Shown here piece after piece: positions 10,081 to 22,401 of a stretch of 64,000 nucleotides of DNA. The position numbers were made by a program, and so were the translations under genes. Every line of letters begins with the position of its first letter. Position 1 is the first letter of the stretch. The stretch comes from Porpolomopsis calyptriformis (Eukaryota; Basidiomycota; Agaricomycetes; Agaricales; Hygrophoraceae). Location of the stretch: assembly GCA_951640195.1 (NCBI GenBank), contig OX621176.1:1116001-1180000 (forward strand), read 5' to 3'. A model generated the notes under the pieces. It had not been told where the DNA came from. It did not search any database and saw only the letters and a list, made by a program, of their open reading frames with translations.

Positions 10081-13000
10081 TCACATTGCCCTGAAACGAT
10101 GGAAATTGGCCAGGTTTTGAGCCAATTTTTGTGTCTGAGGGTGATTGGCTCCCAGAGCGGTTTTGTAGCAATCTAGGGCTTGTTCGTACAGTCCCTTTGC
10201 CTCATCGTATCGTTCTTGTAACTCGTAAATAAATGCGAGGTCGACTGTCAACGTGAGTACGGAAGGGTGATTAGGGCCTAGGCGCATCTTTTGTCCATCT
10301 CGGGTCGTCTGGTACATGTCCTCGGCTTCTGCATACCGTTGTTGTCTTGAAATGACAAATGCGAGGTTGTGTTTTGAGGAAAGTGTAGACGGGTGATCAG
10401 CGCCCATGTGCTTCTCCATGTTGTCCAACTCCCTCCTGCGCAGTGGCTCAGCTTGGCTGTACAATCCTCGCATCTCGTAAAGGGTTGCGAGATTCTTCAT
10501 TGACGTGAGCGTGGACGGGTGATTGTCGCCTAGACGCTTCTCCTGCTTGGCTAACACCCGCTTATACAGAAGCTCAGCTTCGTCGTACCGCCCTTGCGAT
10601 TCGTAAAGAGCTGCGAGGTTGCTCATCGATGTGAGGGTGGATGGGTGATCGGGACCTAGAGACTCCTTCGTGCTGGTGAATGCCCGCTGATGTAACAACT
10701 CAGCATCGTCGTACCGTCCTTGCAACTCATAAAGAGCTGCGAGGTTGTTAACCGACGGGACCGTGGATGGATGGTCGACACCTAGGTGCTTTTCCATGCA
10801 GGCTAATGCCTGTTTGTGCAGTGGCTCAGCCTCGCTGTATCGTCCTTGTGACTTGTAATGAGCTGCAAGGTTATTCATCAACGGGACGGTGGATGGGTGA
10901 TCGTCACCAAAGTGCTTTTCCATGCACTCTAATGCTCGTTTGTGCAGTGGCTCAGCCTCGTCATATCGTCCTTGTGACTCGTAAAGGGCGGCAAGATTGT
11001 TCATCGACGTCACAGTGAATGGGTCGGCACCTAGTTGCTTCTCTCTGCCAGTTACTGCTCGCTTGTGGAAAGCTTCAGCCTCATCCCGTCGTCCTTGAGA
11101 GTAATACACTTTTCCGAGGTTATCCGAAGCTATCAGCGTGTCCAGATCCTCAGATCCCAACACCGATTCATAACATTCCAGCACTTGCTTGCACAAGACC
11201 TCAGCTTCGTTATATCTCCCCTTAATCTGCCAGTACTTCGCAATCCTCGCATTCGCCCCAGCTAGCTCGATGTTCGTGCCATACACACTACAATGGTGGT
11301 TCAGCGATCGCACGTGTGGCAAGAACTCTCCACAGTCGGCCCACCAAAACGTGGGATCTTCTGTGCATCGGAATGCACCACAAACGAATGAGATTGATGA
11401 ATGAAGCCATCCGCGATATGTTTTTTCTTTCCTCGCGCGGTCCTGCATCATAAATTGGAATAGGCCTTGCATCCATAGTGACGAGACCTCAGTATTAGTT
11501 GGATGGGCAACCAGCGAAAGGTTCAGAAGAGTTTGTATCGCCTTCGCAAATTGTACGTCTGAGAGAATTAGGGTAGCTAACGAGTTGAATTCGGAGGATA
11601 TATCTTGTTGAGGTTTAGACAGTGTGCATTGTAGTGGATATCGCGGGTGTAACCATTCTTTGGCCCCCTGACGAACCATCTCGATGGGTATATTTTCCGA
11701 GTTAAGGAACGAAAGAAATTTGAAAAGGTTTTGAGATTCTCGGGTTAATTGAGCCAATTGCTCATCAAATGTGGATGTTATTGTTGGCCCCTCATAAAGT
11801 ATCGAGGGAACCTTCCATTTAAGCATCTATTGGCACGAGTGAATACTTGAGTCGAGTGAGTGGGTATATGGACATACTTCTATTTTCAGATCGCCTATGC
11901 ACATTTCCTGCATTCTCTCGACAGTCGTGCCCGTCCGTTTCATATATGATGCTACGTTATAAACCGCGAGAGGTAGACGGCCGAAGCATTCAACCAGTTT
12001 CTTGGCGCAGACTAACCGAGGCGGTGTTGCGGTGACACTTGCATTTTTCAGTAGAAGATCTGCCGTATCGTGCAGTTGCAGTTCTCGAAGTTGCAGCATA
12101 AGTTTCGATTCTGGGATGCCTACTAGAGCTTCGGCCACGTCAGCTGTCCGTGTTGTGAATAGGATATGCCCTCGCGGGTTTGTGCGAGGAAGGGACACCC
12201 GGAGGGAATCGACAACGTCCCTACTAACGTTATCGAAGATGATAAGCCATTCGACGTGTGAGTTTTCCAACCAAAGCTGGGCTGTTTTTGACTTTACAGT
12301 TGGATCTGGGAGGACGCGATCGGGATGACTGATAACAGAGAGAATCTTGACAAGTCCACGGTGTAACTCGTCAATACTTTTAGCAGATGTCCAGAATACG
12401 TAGGAGTACCGGCCACGATCGAATGACTCCACCGCATAATGTAACACCAGCTGCGACTTGCCGATACCAGGCATCCCATAAACGGCACAACAGCCCGGTT
12501 TATCAGTACCAGCGCTGCTCAAGGCACTTCGTATGAATTTCACCTCATCTTCCCTTCCGGTAAAGTTGATCGAGAGGAGCTTGGTGGGAGCATCATTGCG
12601 GTTGTCTGATAATAAACCATGTCAAAAGCGAAAGATAGCATACAGCAGATGCAAGGATTCGAGATTGTATCTGCGAGCTTCCAAGTTGGTTCAAGTTATG
12701 ACCAATGGAAAGTGACGAAGGAGATAGGGCTTAGCCTCATTGGCTGTAGCAGATTGGAAGAATACCTCTTAGATATACGCTTTGTATATACAGGATATTG
12801 GTGATGCTCGCAGACGGAACCAGGCTCAGAGGAATAGGATAGAAGGGACATGTCTTGTCTCACTCACCAGATCCAACAGGATTTTGGATGCCTCTCATAA
12901 AACACTCGGTAACATTCAGGACTTTCCTGAAATTATGGTCGGCCGGCCCATTGAATTTGCACATCCCAATATGATCATCATCGATGCCTTCAGCACCCTC

Positions 13001-14496
13001 GGAGGCATCGCCGATGGTAGCTGAGAAACGGTCGACTATCTAATAGATGTTCGTTCATGAGACATGTGGTTAAACAAGAGGCTACAAGAACCATACCCTC
13101 CCACGGAAGCCAGGCCATCCCGAGATGTCCTTGGTCTCATAAAATGCATGAACTTTGAAGGCATCATTTTTCAGCATGATCGCAAAGTCTTCGGCAATTC
13201 TCTCCAAGACCTCGCTCTCCAGCCCCAGGGCTGCGAGAATTTCCGTGTCAGCACGGCCAAATGCGAGGTTGCATAGATTCTTCGCAAGAGGGACCCAGCT
13301 AATTCCGCGATGAGGCGTTCCCATGAAGATGATGCCAAGCGTCGATGGGAAAATTGGTAGCAGATGTTCTTGGTATTTTGCGTTGAGTGACCGCTGAAGA
13401 GCCTGATCAAGCGTCAGTCGTTGTGGCTGCAAGAGACATAAGCTTTTTTACATCTTTGACCAAAATCCCGCCTAGGCTATGGGCAATGAAAATGATTGGT
13501 CTGTGAGGCTGGATGATCGTCAATGCGTGCATTGAGCAACAAGCACATGGCTCTCACATTCCTGCTACGTTCACGTTCAAGTGCCGACAGCATGTCTCCC
13601 GCAAGGCGGAAGATATTCGTACGGTTCACCTGACTTGTAAAGCGAACTATATCTGAGTCGTAACCGTAGGTCAGGATGCGGGCATTTGTGAGTTTCTTTG
13701 GCAAGAGGTCATTTGGCCAAAATATCTCTTGTTCGCCATTGTTGGCGCCCTGACTTTTGCTTGGTTTTGGAACTTTCATTGTCCATGTTCTCTTCGGATG
13801 TCCCCCGAGCCCATGAACGAAGACAATGCTGTGAATATCAAATTCAGGTGCATGATGGCAAGACGGTGGGGATAGCAAATCAACCCACTCTACAATGGGG
13901 TCTTTCATCCCATCAGTACCCTTTGAGAGGACGGTAAACCCGTCTTGGGGTGCGTCAGAACGGGTAACAAAACGGACAATGATGGATCCCCCGCTCTGGG
14001 CATCATTGTTGCCACTAGGATCCCCCAAGGGCAAAGAGATTTCTGCGCCGAAATGTGAGAAATGTTGCTATGGATCCAGAGAGGCGCCTACCAGATTCGT
14101 CGGTCCTCCGTGCTAGATCAAGGATATTTATTTCAACGGTGCCGATGCTTGGATTGGACTGAAATGGGAAACGAGCTCGCTTGACGTGTTTTATTTGTAG
14201 CGACAACGTTACATGGGGGTCCTCCGCGGAACTGGATCTGTGGAGTAAACATATGGTGTAGAGAGAAGATGTAGAACGTACATTAAAAACTGCTCATTCC
14301 ACACTGGATCCCCATGTCGTTGGCTTCGCCTGGTTTTACTCGAAAAGTCTCCCGCATGGATTTTCACGTAAGCTTCGAGCCCTTTGGGCAATCCCACCGC
14401 TCTGAGAACTACCGTCGTGAGTAAGTATGAATACACACACCTCTGGAACAACAGGAACATACTATGCAAAGAATAAGCAGCAACATCCGAAGACAT
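10081..14496 (-). CDS. NLR-B: C2 - alpha/beta hydrolase - NB-ARC - TPR receptor
   Basis: Eight exons, complement(14282-14496, 14092-14237, 13558-14042, 13452-13508, 13097-13402, 12868-13039, 11878-12605, 10081-11826), give 1284 residues. Residues about 28-115 form a C2-like domain (GLEAYVKIHAGD, RRSQRHGDPVWNEQF, GTVEINILDLA). Residues about 190-410 are a SesB/lipase-like hydrolase with HGLGGH (197-202) and nucleophile motif AHSLGG (S293). The NB-ARC P-loop GMPGIGKS is at 505-512, with LIIFDNV and FTTR further on. About nine 42-residue TPRs of the kinesin-light-chain type fill 900-1284 (NNLAALYESQGRYDEAE). C2 would suggest membrane recruitment and the hydrolase an effector activity, by inference. 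The intron 12606-12867 is long (262 nt) and may hide a small exon; the start at 14496 is the first Met only. Confidence 0.85.
10090..11240 (-). repeat. TPR array of NLR-B
   Basis: About nine repeats of 42 residues, each around LAxLYxxQGRYDEAExLxKRAL followed by a linker xxLGxDHPST. The DNA units are similar but less uniform than the WD40 units of NLR-A and NLR-D. Confidence 0.8.
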
Positions 14497-14985
14497 AATC
14501 CGCTGTCACCTCTTTATCTTCTAGTTGGCTACTCTTTATACGACATGTTGTTTGCTTTCATTTGCTGCACTATCATGACAGATAATCAAGGGTCTAACAC
14601 TGGCTAGACCAGGTCCATGTTCCGCTTTGGGTTCATTGGACCCCAACCGAAGGGCGGTGGGCGCTTGGGTGGAAGAGGTCAGACAATAAAGATATAAGGG
14701 AGAATAAAATGTTCTGCGCCCACTGGTCGGTCGTTTGGGTATGAGCAGCATTAGATCTTTCTATCCGAGTTCGTGCAGGCGAGCGCGTCATTTTGGGAAT
14801 GACACGCCAATGCGAGATTCGGAGTAGGATAAAGTCGTTGTCAGACCTTAACCGGTACGATTTCGCGGCGTTTTCATACTCGGGATTACCAACAGCATGT
14901 AACTTTTTTTAGGAGGTTGGAGATGTCCAAGTATAGCGTAGGGGCTGCAGGCAAACATGTGTAAACGAGCTCGCCTCTGAACATC
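14497..14985. other. Divergent intergenic region between NLR-B and BEM46
   Basis: 489 bp separate the two start codons, which point away from each other. No gene and no clear TATA box are seen. Confidence 0.45.
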
Positions 14986-16462
14986 ATGTCAAACTGGATC
15001 CCATCTGTGGGTACATTTGCCAAGGTCTCATCTGCACTGCCGTGCTGCCCGATTATCTCTCACATATTCTGTAGGGAACATTCGCCACCGCAGCTGGACT
15101 GTCTACAGTTTGTACGATCCCTTTGGCATATTAAACGTGCGAATGACTGATCGTGGACTTGAGACAGGCTTTGGACTACTTTATTATGGACAGAACTTTC
15201 TGATATACCCTTCTGCATTTCCACCCGGGTCTCGTACTGGTGCGTCGCCGTCACCTCGTGTACTGACTTGCCTGACCTTCTCACCACCCCTACATAGAGG
15301 TAGCTGTGCCTTCCGATCATGGTCTAACTTATGAAGACTTGGCTCTCCGCACATCCGATGGTATTAACATCCGCGCCTATCTTCTACTCCAAAAAAAGGA
15401 CCTGTTGCAGACTGAGAATGCTGACATTCGTGAAAACCAAGAGGTTAGTAGCCCCTTACAGTCATGCACCCCCCCCCTGAGTGTTTGGTATAGTACGCAT
15501 CCACTCGGCCAACGGTTGTTATGTTTCATGGCAACGGGGGGAATCACGGGCATCGTATCCCCCTCGCAAAAGTCTTTTACCACAAGATGCGATGCAATGT
15601 TCTCCTAGTCTCCTATCGAGGGTGTGTACCAAACACCTTCACCGGTACACGGGCTGACAGCGCATGGGGCATTCCCCGAATGATAGCTATGGTCATTCGG
15701 AAGGGTCACCATCCGAGAAGGGTGAATGTTCTATTTAATGTCCTGGGTATTATCGCTTATACCGATCCTGACGTTGTAGGACTTTGTATAGATGCCCAAA
15801 CAGTTCACGACTACGTCAGATCAGATCCACACCTATCAAAATCACCCATAGTATTTATCTTTCGCTTAGTAGACGAAACAACTGTCGTGACCTTGACCTC
15901 TAACATTAGATTCTTTACGGTCAGTCAATAGGTGGTGCCGTCGCCATCGACCTTGCCAGCCGGAATCCTGCAACCGTAGGTCTTGTTAGTATGGAATACG
16001 TTCTCGCGCTCTCACACACTCGTAGATTCATGCCATCATTCTCGAAAACACGTTCACGTCCATCCCTCAGCTGATACCTCACACCCTCCCCGCTCTGGCC
16101 CCCTTCTCTTTTCTCTGTCACCAAAAATGGAACTCGGCGGCCAAGATCCCTCTTATCCCCTCAACCACCCCAATACTTATGTTGAGTGGCGCCAGGGATG
16201 AGGTCGTCCCTAAGGAGCACATGAGATCGTTGTGGGAGATTGTGGCTAAACGTGGTGAGACGAAGACGAGCGGCGGGAAGGAGTTCAAGGTCGGACTGGA
16301 GAAAGCCAAGTTCAAAGAGTTCGAGTACGGGACACATAGTGAGTTGACATTCTATATACATTGTCTTGGTTCACCGTTGAATCTATTGGAATAGATGACA
16401 CTTGCGTGCAGCCAGGATATTGGATTACTGTCGCAGATTTTGTCTCTGAACATACCTCATAA
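14986..16462 (+). CDS. BEM46: BEM46/ABHD13-like alpha/beta hydrolase
   Basis: Ten exons (14986-15041, 15094-15107, 15168-15239, 15298-15443, 15494-15621, 15687-15721, 15780-15850, 15910-15975, 16026-16338, 16395-16462) give 322 residues, close to the family length. Seen in order: an N-terminal hydrophobic stretch ending GLLYYGQNFLIYPS, the oxyanion motif MFHGNGGNHGHR, SYRGYGHSEGSPSEKGL, the nucleophile elbow YGQSIGG (S180), SGARDEVVP (D254) and EYGTH (H300), so the Ser-Asp-His triad is complete. Bem46 proteins are membrane-anchored hydrolases linked to polarity and hyphal growth in fungi; the substrate is not settled. Exon 2 is only 14 nt. The gene sits between a live receptor and a dead NACHT piece yet is intact. 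Confidence 0.9.
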
Positions 16463-16557
16463 CCATGGCTGTATTTGCAATTGATGGTGCATGCCTTCCT
16501 CATGTCTACTTCTACTCACTTGCCTGTGTTAGTATATAGTGTATCATCGCTTATTTA

Positions 16558-17090
16558 TCATAAGCTGATAAATTTTCTCTCGTCAAAGCGAGTTTCATCC
16601 AAAGCTAGCTTGCCCAAGTTAAAGACAGTGGTAATATGACTTCTGGCTGACTCGTCGCCAAGAAATTCAACGGGAACAATGTATTGACATGAAAAGAGAA
16701 GATGACATTGGTCATCATTTGTCGAGTGCATCCAATACAATAAAAGGCATGGAGGAAATGAGCTTGCAAGTGTGCGAAATGGGTTCACAATGAGTTCAAG
16801 TTGATATGGAGGACTCGCGTAGCGGATATCTGGATTTGTTGCCATCACACAAGAAATGCAATACTTGTGAAGATCAGACGTACGTTGCTGCAATCCGCAC
16901 CATCGCGTGAGGGTTGCATCTCCTGTAAACATCGGAAATGGTGCAAGCAATCGTCGTTTTCCCTGTTCCGGCACCCCCAAGGTATTCTCATCTTTCGATT
17001 TTCCCTTTGAAGCACAACCACCTTGAAGTGCTGAATCATTGATTCCAATCCATCGAAAAATCTGATCAAGGATAGTTGTGCCTTTTAAAC
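16558..17090 (-). pseudogene. Decayed NACHT domain of a NACHT-WD40 receptor
   Basis: The minus strand shows, in changing frames, ILDQIFRWIGIND, then GGAGTGKTTIA (an intact-looking Walker A), then DCSNVRLIFTSIA, NPDIRYASPPYQLELI and FRTLASSFPPC. These follow the order and spacing of NLR-A and NLR-D. The Walker B region is damaged, frames shift several times, and neither WD40 repeats nor an N-terminus are attached. It is closest in wording to NLR-A/NLR-D but lies on the opposite strand. Confidence 0.8.
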
Positions 17091-18067
17091 ATCCTACGCG
17101 ATCTTTGGAGTCAAACCGGCAGGCGTGGAGTATGGTGGGCGCATATCTAGAATGCCTGAGGCATTTTATCTAAATAACCAACTAGTTGTACGCAGTCCCT
17201 GGAAAGCATCAAGTAAGACCAAAGTCACGATGACAAATTCATTATCAACACATGCCATAAATCCACTCGTGCTAGCTTCGTGAGGCTTGTCAGCTTTTTC
17301 CTCGGTCCTAGCGACATATTCCTAAGACATCAGCGATGATTACATTAAGGTAGTGAGAAATTAACACACATCATTCAATGCCTTCACACAAAACCCGGCA
17401 TCGATACTTATACGCAAGCAAATAGTGTACCATGATTGTATGGATATGGCTGGCAATCAATTGTGCATCATCGTCAGAGAGGATGAAGCGTTGTCTGGAA
17501 GCAGTTCTTCTAGTGCCGCATTCGAGGTGCTACAGAAACTGAGATCAAACCGGTTGCATGTAGTACGGAGGCAACATACGATTTATTCAGCCGTTGGAGG
17601 GAGTGTCCCTCCGTCCTTTGATTCTCGATATGCTTTCTGGTAAATATACTAGATTTAGCGCCGTTCTTCGACGGCAGTGAACCTTGTTGCCGAAAGGGTG
17701 ATTGAAATACAGGATTTATTCGTCGGCGATTATATAGAAACAGAACGATACGCAGCTATCCATTAGAAAGATTCGGACTCATGGGTGAAAGACTCCCACG
17801 AAAAAATATATGACAACATCGAGCACGCGGCGTCTCTTCCATTATTTGATGTCACCTGATTGATTAAAGTCACGTGACACCCTTATTACCTAATAAGTGA
17901 CCGGGGTCTTTCCCTTCAAAGCTGTGTTTGGATTTCTGTCGCAACCGTGTCGAGAGTCGACTGTTCCGTTCACACTCGTTTCCTTTTTTTTCTGTCTCCA
18001 CATTGGAACCATTTACTCCACTCATTCTCTTGCAAGATATCTGGCTTTGGCATTCACGACTCTGACG
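17091..18067. other. Spacer upstream of glyoxal oxidase 1
   Basis: No gene is supported. The last part must carry the promoter of the following oxidase gene, but no clear TATA box was picked out. Confidence 0.45.
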
Positions 18068-20704
18068 ATGTTCAACCATTTATCTCTCATAGCAACTCTA
18101 TTAGCTACCCTCGCTCCATCCACTCTTGCACAATCACCAGGTTCCTTTGCAGATGGAGGTAACACTCAAGTCAGCGCAATGATGGTGCTCCCTCTCTTCT
18201 GCCACTTCCATACTCTGCATTTTAACCAATGGCCTTGCTTTAGATGTTCCTCGGCAACCAGCAAAAGGTCTATATCCTCGACAAGGTAGAAGGTAATGCC
18301 GCCCAAATCAACGGTCATCCAGCGTGGGGTGCAGTATGGTTCGTTCTCCATTCTCTCATTCAACCCACCACAAATCCTTTTTTTTCTTTTTCTTTGCCCT
18401 TTTAATAGGGACACAAATACACATCAAGCCACTCTGATGGATGTACTCACAAACGTTTTCTGCGCCTCCGGCATGCATCTTCCAAACGGCTCCTACGTCA
18501 CTTTCGGCGGCAACGGCGCAATCGGTCCAGGAGGTAACATCGGCTCACAACCCAACCCCGGAGGCGGGAGCGGTGCCTTCGACGCAACTTACCAAGATTA
18601 CGACGGCTCCAAAGCCATCCGTATCCTCAATCCATGTACAGATTCGGATAACTTTGCATCTCCAAATTGTCAATGGTTCGATAATCCCGCCGTTCTTTCC
18701 ATGCAAAAACAGCGGTGGTATTCGGCCGCCGAGGCACTCGCTAATGGAACCGTCGTCATGATAGGAGGCTTCGTTAACGGTGGTTACATCAACAGGAACT
18801 ACCCTAATACTGACCCCGCCTTCGAGGGTGGAGCAGCTGAACCCACCTATGAATTTTATCCCAGTAATGGCGGCCCTCCTCAAATCATGCAGTTCATGAT
18901 TAAAACCTCTGGTCTCAACTCGTACGCTCACACTTTTCTTCTTGCCTCTGGAAGAATGTTTGTCCAAGCGAATGTCTCGACGAGTTCGTAATCTTTCTCT
19001 CTACCATATTTGTCTCTTGCTCATATCGCCTCCTACCCAGTGATCTGGGATTATAACGCCAACATCGAATCTGACCTTCCTGATATGCCTAATGGTGTTG
19101 CCCGCGTTTACCCCGCTTCAGGAGCTGTTGCCATGCTTCCACTTACGGTTGCCAACAATTACACTCAGACCATCATCTTCTGTGGTGGGTCAGACATGCC
19201 CGACGCAGACTGGGGGAATTACTCCTTCCCTGCTATCAACACATGGGAATATCCTGCGTCCACGGACTGCCAGCGCATCACGCCTGAACCAGCGGATGGA
19301 TCCTCTCCCGCGTACCAGCAGGACGACAATATGCTCGACCGGCGTACCATGGGCCAATTCATCATTCTACCCGATGGCAAGCTGCTGGTCATCAACGGTG
19401 GTAACAATGGTACGGCAGGGTATGCCACTGCTACTGGGCAGACGCCGTCCCTTGGATTCATGGCGTACGGCGAGTCTCTGGCCTCTGGTCCTGTTGGCAC
19501 ACCTAGTATTTACGACCCGAACGCCCCCGCCGGTAGTCGCTGGTCCTCCGCCGGCCTCTCGACGTCGAACATTCCCCGTTTATATCACTCTTCTGCTATC
19601 CTCCTTCCAGATAGCTCCGTCCTCGTCGCTGGGTCGAACCCGAACGTGGACGTGAACCTCACCACGATCTATCCTACCACCTATCAAGCAGAGATCTTTT
19701 ACCCACCTTACTTTGCAGCCTCCACCCGACCCGTTCCGTCCGGTATCCCATCGACCCTATCGTACGGCGGCGCCCCATTCGATCTCATCGTACCCGCCAG
19801 TTCGTACTCGGGATCGGCGAACGACGCAGCGGAGAACACGACCGTGGCCATCACGCGGGGCGGATTCACGACGCACGCGATGAACATGGGGCAGCGATAC
19901 CTGCAGCTGAACAACACGTACACGGTAAATGCAAACGGGTCGATCACGCTGCACGTTTCGCCGATGCCACCGAACCCGAACTTGTTCCAGCCCGGGCCGG
20001 CGCTGGTGTGGGTGGTGATCAACGGCGTGCCGAGCAACGGTACGATGGTGATCGTCGGAAATGGGCAGATGGGCACGCAGCCGACCCAGCCAGTGAGCCC
20101 GCTTCCGAGCAACGTGCAGCTGAACTCGGCGTCAGGGACGGCGTCGCAGTCGGGCTCGGGCTCGGGCAAGGCGAGCAAGTCACGGATGATTGAGATTGTG
20201 GGTGGGATAGTGGCCGCGGTGATCATCCTCGGCGTCCTCGCTGGGCTGGCGGGGCTGGCGATTGCGAGGAGGAGGAAGGGGCGGGGGATATTTGGCGGGG
20301 TGCGGGAGATGCCTGGGCCGTCGTATGCGATGGCGGGCACGGGCACTGGGAGTGATGGGATTGGGATGGGCGGGGTGAAGTCGCTCAGCGTGGGTGGTGG
20401 TGGTGGTGGTGGTGGCGGGGTTGGGCCTGGGACGTATTATGGACGTGCGGTGCGGAGCTCGGATTCGAGCACGTTTATGCCGCTCCAGCATGATGATCAT
20501 AGTTTGGTGTGGGACGCGAGCCGGGTGAGTTTGACGAATGCTGGAGGTGCGCCGGGAGGGGGGATGGGGGCCGTTCCTGGGTCGCCGAAGTCGTTCGCGC
20601 CTTATCGAGATAATATCGATCCGAGAGCGAGTGGGACTGGGATGAGTGTGGAATATGATCCGTATTCGAGTGCGCCGAGATCCCCTGGGGGGATGCGGTA
20701 TTAA
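18068..20704 (+). CDS. Glyoxal oxidase 1 (copper radical oxidase) with a transmembrane anchor
   Basis: Four exons (18068-18184, 18244-18338, 18409-18983, 19041-20704) give 816 residues. A signal peptide (about 1-21, ending STLAQ) is followed by the seven-bladed AA5_1 oxidase fold. Copper-site landmarks are present: the cross-link Cys in FCASGMHLPNG (C89), the candidate partner Tyr in NGGYINRN, Tyr-His in RLYHSSA (Y444, H445) and His in THAMNMGQR (H541). The family oxidises aldehydes such as glyoxal and methylglyoxal to acids and releases hydrogen peroxide, feeding ligninolytic peroxidases. Unusually, a helix at about 648-672 followed by RRRK and a Gly-rich tail of about 140 residues suggests a type I membrane protein with a cytosolic tail. 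Adjacent aldo-keto reductase and second oxidase make a small functional group. Confidence 0.9.
20392..20420 (+). repeat. GGT trinucleotide repeat encoding poly-Gly in glyoxal oxidase 1
   Basis: A run of GGT/GGC codons encodes nine or more glycines in the predicted cytosolic tail. Such runs change length easily between strains. Confidence 0.8.
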
Positions 20705-21060
20705 TGGAAAACAGGTGAAAAAAATAGGTGGGTTGTTGTGTTTTTTTCTTTCCTTATTGTATATGCGTCTGTTTCTTTCCAGTTTCTTTCTATTCCCCCT
20801 CTCACACTCTATCTCTCAGTGGTAATGATACCATACAGTAGTAATAGACCCGGTAGCATGGACTTTGTTATGTAAATCTGGCGACCAACTTATTATTTAC
20901 CAAGGCGTTGAGTGATACAAGATGAGATGTTACAGTATGACTATCGTACATGCTTGCAATGGAAAGGTATTAAAAGGTATTAAGTGCTGAAACTATTGTC
21001 AGGTAGAAAACACCACGTCGTTCAGAACCATTACCACGCACGCATGTAGGTATGACGCGC
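20705..21060. other. Shared 3' region of convergent genes
   Basis: 356 bp between the stops of glyoxal oxidase 1 and the aldo-keto reductase. T-rich and A-rich stretches only; no gene. Confidence 0.5.
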
Positions 21061-22089
21061 TCAGGACTTGACTAATTTTTTCATATCATCAAACACGTCG
21101 AATACGAAGTGCCGACTGTGCAACTTGGCGCCGGCCTCGTCGATGGCGCCGATTTCTTCGGGAGTGAGATCCGGCAGGTGGACGGCGTTAAGCGATTCTT
21201 TCATTCGTGACTCCTTGGAGGATGTTCTGAAAGGGGGGGGGAATACCGGCTGTGATATAACCGAGAGAGAGAGAGGGGACGAAACACTTACGTAATGACA
21301 ACGATGCCCTTTTGGAGGAGCCACTTGATGAGCACTTGGCCGGCAGTGACAGGGGTGGACCGGGCGAGTGTATTTTCGAGTCTTTGTCTGATGCGCTCGA
21401 GGATGGGTGATACGGGTCCGTCTGGGACGCGAGCGGTGGGGGTTTGTCCGGCGTATGAGACTGTGGTGATTCCGTGGGCTTTATTGAATGCGAGGATGGG
21501 CTCTGCGGCTTTTAAGACGTACGGATGGAGTTCGATCTGTAGAGCGGAAGAGGGGTTAAAGAAATAGGAGAAAATGGCAAAATTGTGTGTTTACCTGATT
21601 GACGGCGGGGATGATGGTAGCCGAGTCGCAAATCTCGGTGAGGTGTTCGACCTTGCAGTTGGATACGCCAATCGAAGTGGTGAGGCCTGCGGACCTGACT
21701 TGCTCCATTTCTCGCCAGATCTGCTTGAGGTTGCTGCTCCCGTCGTCCTCGCGGCGGTGACGCAAGGGGTTGTGGATCAAGAAGAGATCGACATGATCGA
21801 GGCCGAGTTTTTGGAGGGAGGATTCGAGAGCGTGGCGGACGGTCTGGCCGCGGTCGAGCTGGCGTAGTTTGGTGACGATGTAGAGGCTGGAGCGGGGTAC
21901 GCCGGAGGCATTGATGCCGGCGCCAAGTGAGCGTTCGTTCCCGTAAGACTGGGCACCGTCGAGATGGGTGAATCCGGTAGATATGGCGAGATGGGTGACG
22001 GTGGAGACATCCTTACCGTAGTGGGATGTGCCAGTACCGAATGCGAGGGAAGGGATGTGGGTACCGTCGTTGAGGAGAAAGCTAGTCAT
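21061..22089 (-). CDS. Aldo-keto reductase
   Basis: Three exons, complement(21595-22089, 21292-21536, 21061-21226), give 301 residues. All four catalytic residues of the NADPH-dependent aldo-keto reductase barrel are visible: D44 and Y49 in HLDGAQSYGNE, K74 in IVTKL, and H106 in LFLIHNP. Further signatures are IGVSNC and IELHPY. The family reduces aldehydes and ketones to alcohols in the cytosol. It lies between two aldehyde-oxidising enzymes, so a role in handling the same aldehydes is possible but only inferred. A second in-frame ATG at 22128 would add 13 residues; the inner ATG matches the usual N-terminus of the family better. Confidence 0.9.
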
Positions 22090-22401
22090 TTGAAGTGCCC
22101 GCCCTAAACCAAGTATTTTTTTTTCCATCTTTTAACGAGCAAAGGCAACGAAACCACTTTGGATTTTGTCTTTGATTTTACTGGCAATTATCCATCTCGA
22201 CTGCCTTAGAACAAAAAAGGTGCACACTTTGGCCAATTTACCTGATTTTTACGTGGTATTTTTTTCGGTCACCTAGCGTTCCAATATAATATTTTTTTTA
22301 AAATTCAATTTCAACCTGATCGACCTCTGCATGTGGCTCCACCCTACTCCCTCCATCCATCCCCCTTCTCTCCCCTCCTTAGTCCCTCACCGCCATCCCA
22401 C

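Noticed and set aside
19708..20346. Antisense open frame of 212 codons in glyoxal oxidase 1
   Set aside because: A shadow in GC-rich coding DNA; the sense strand has a complete catalytic domain.
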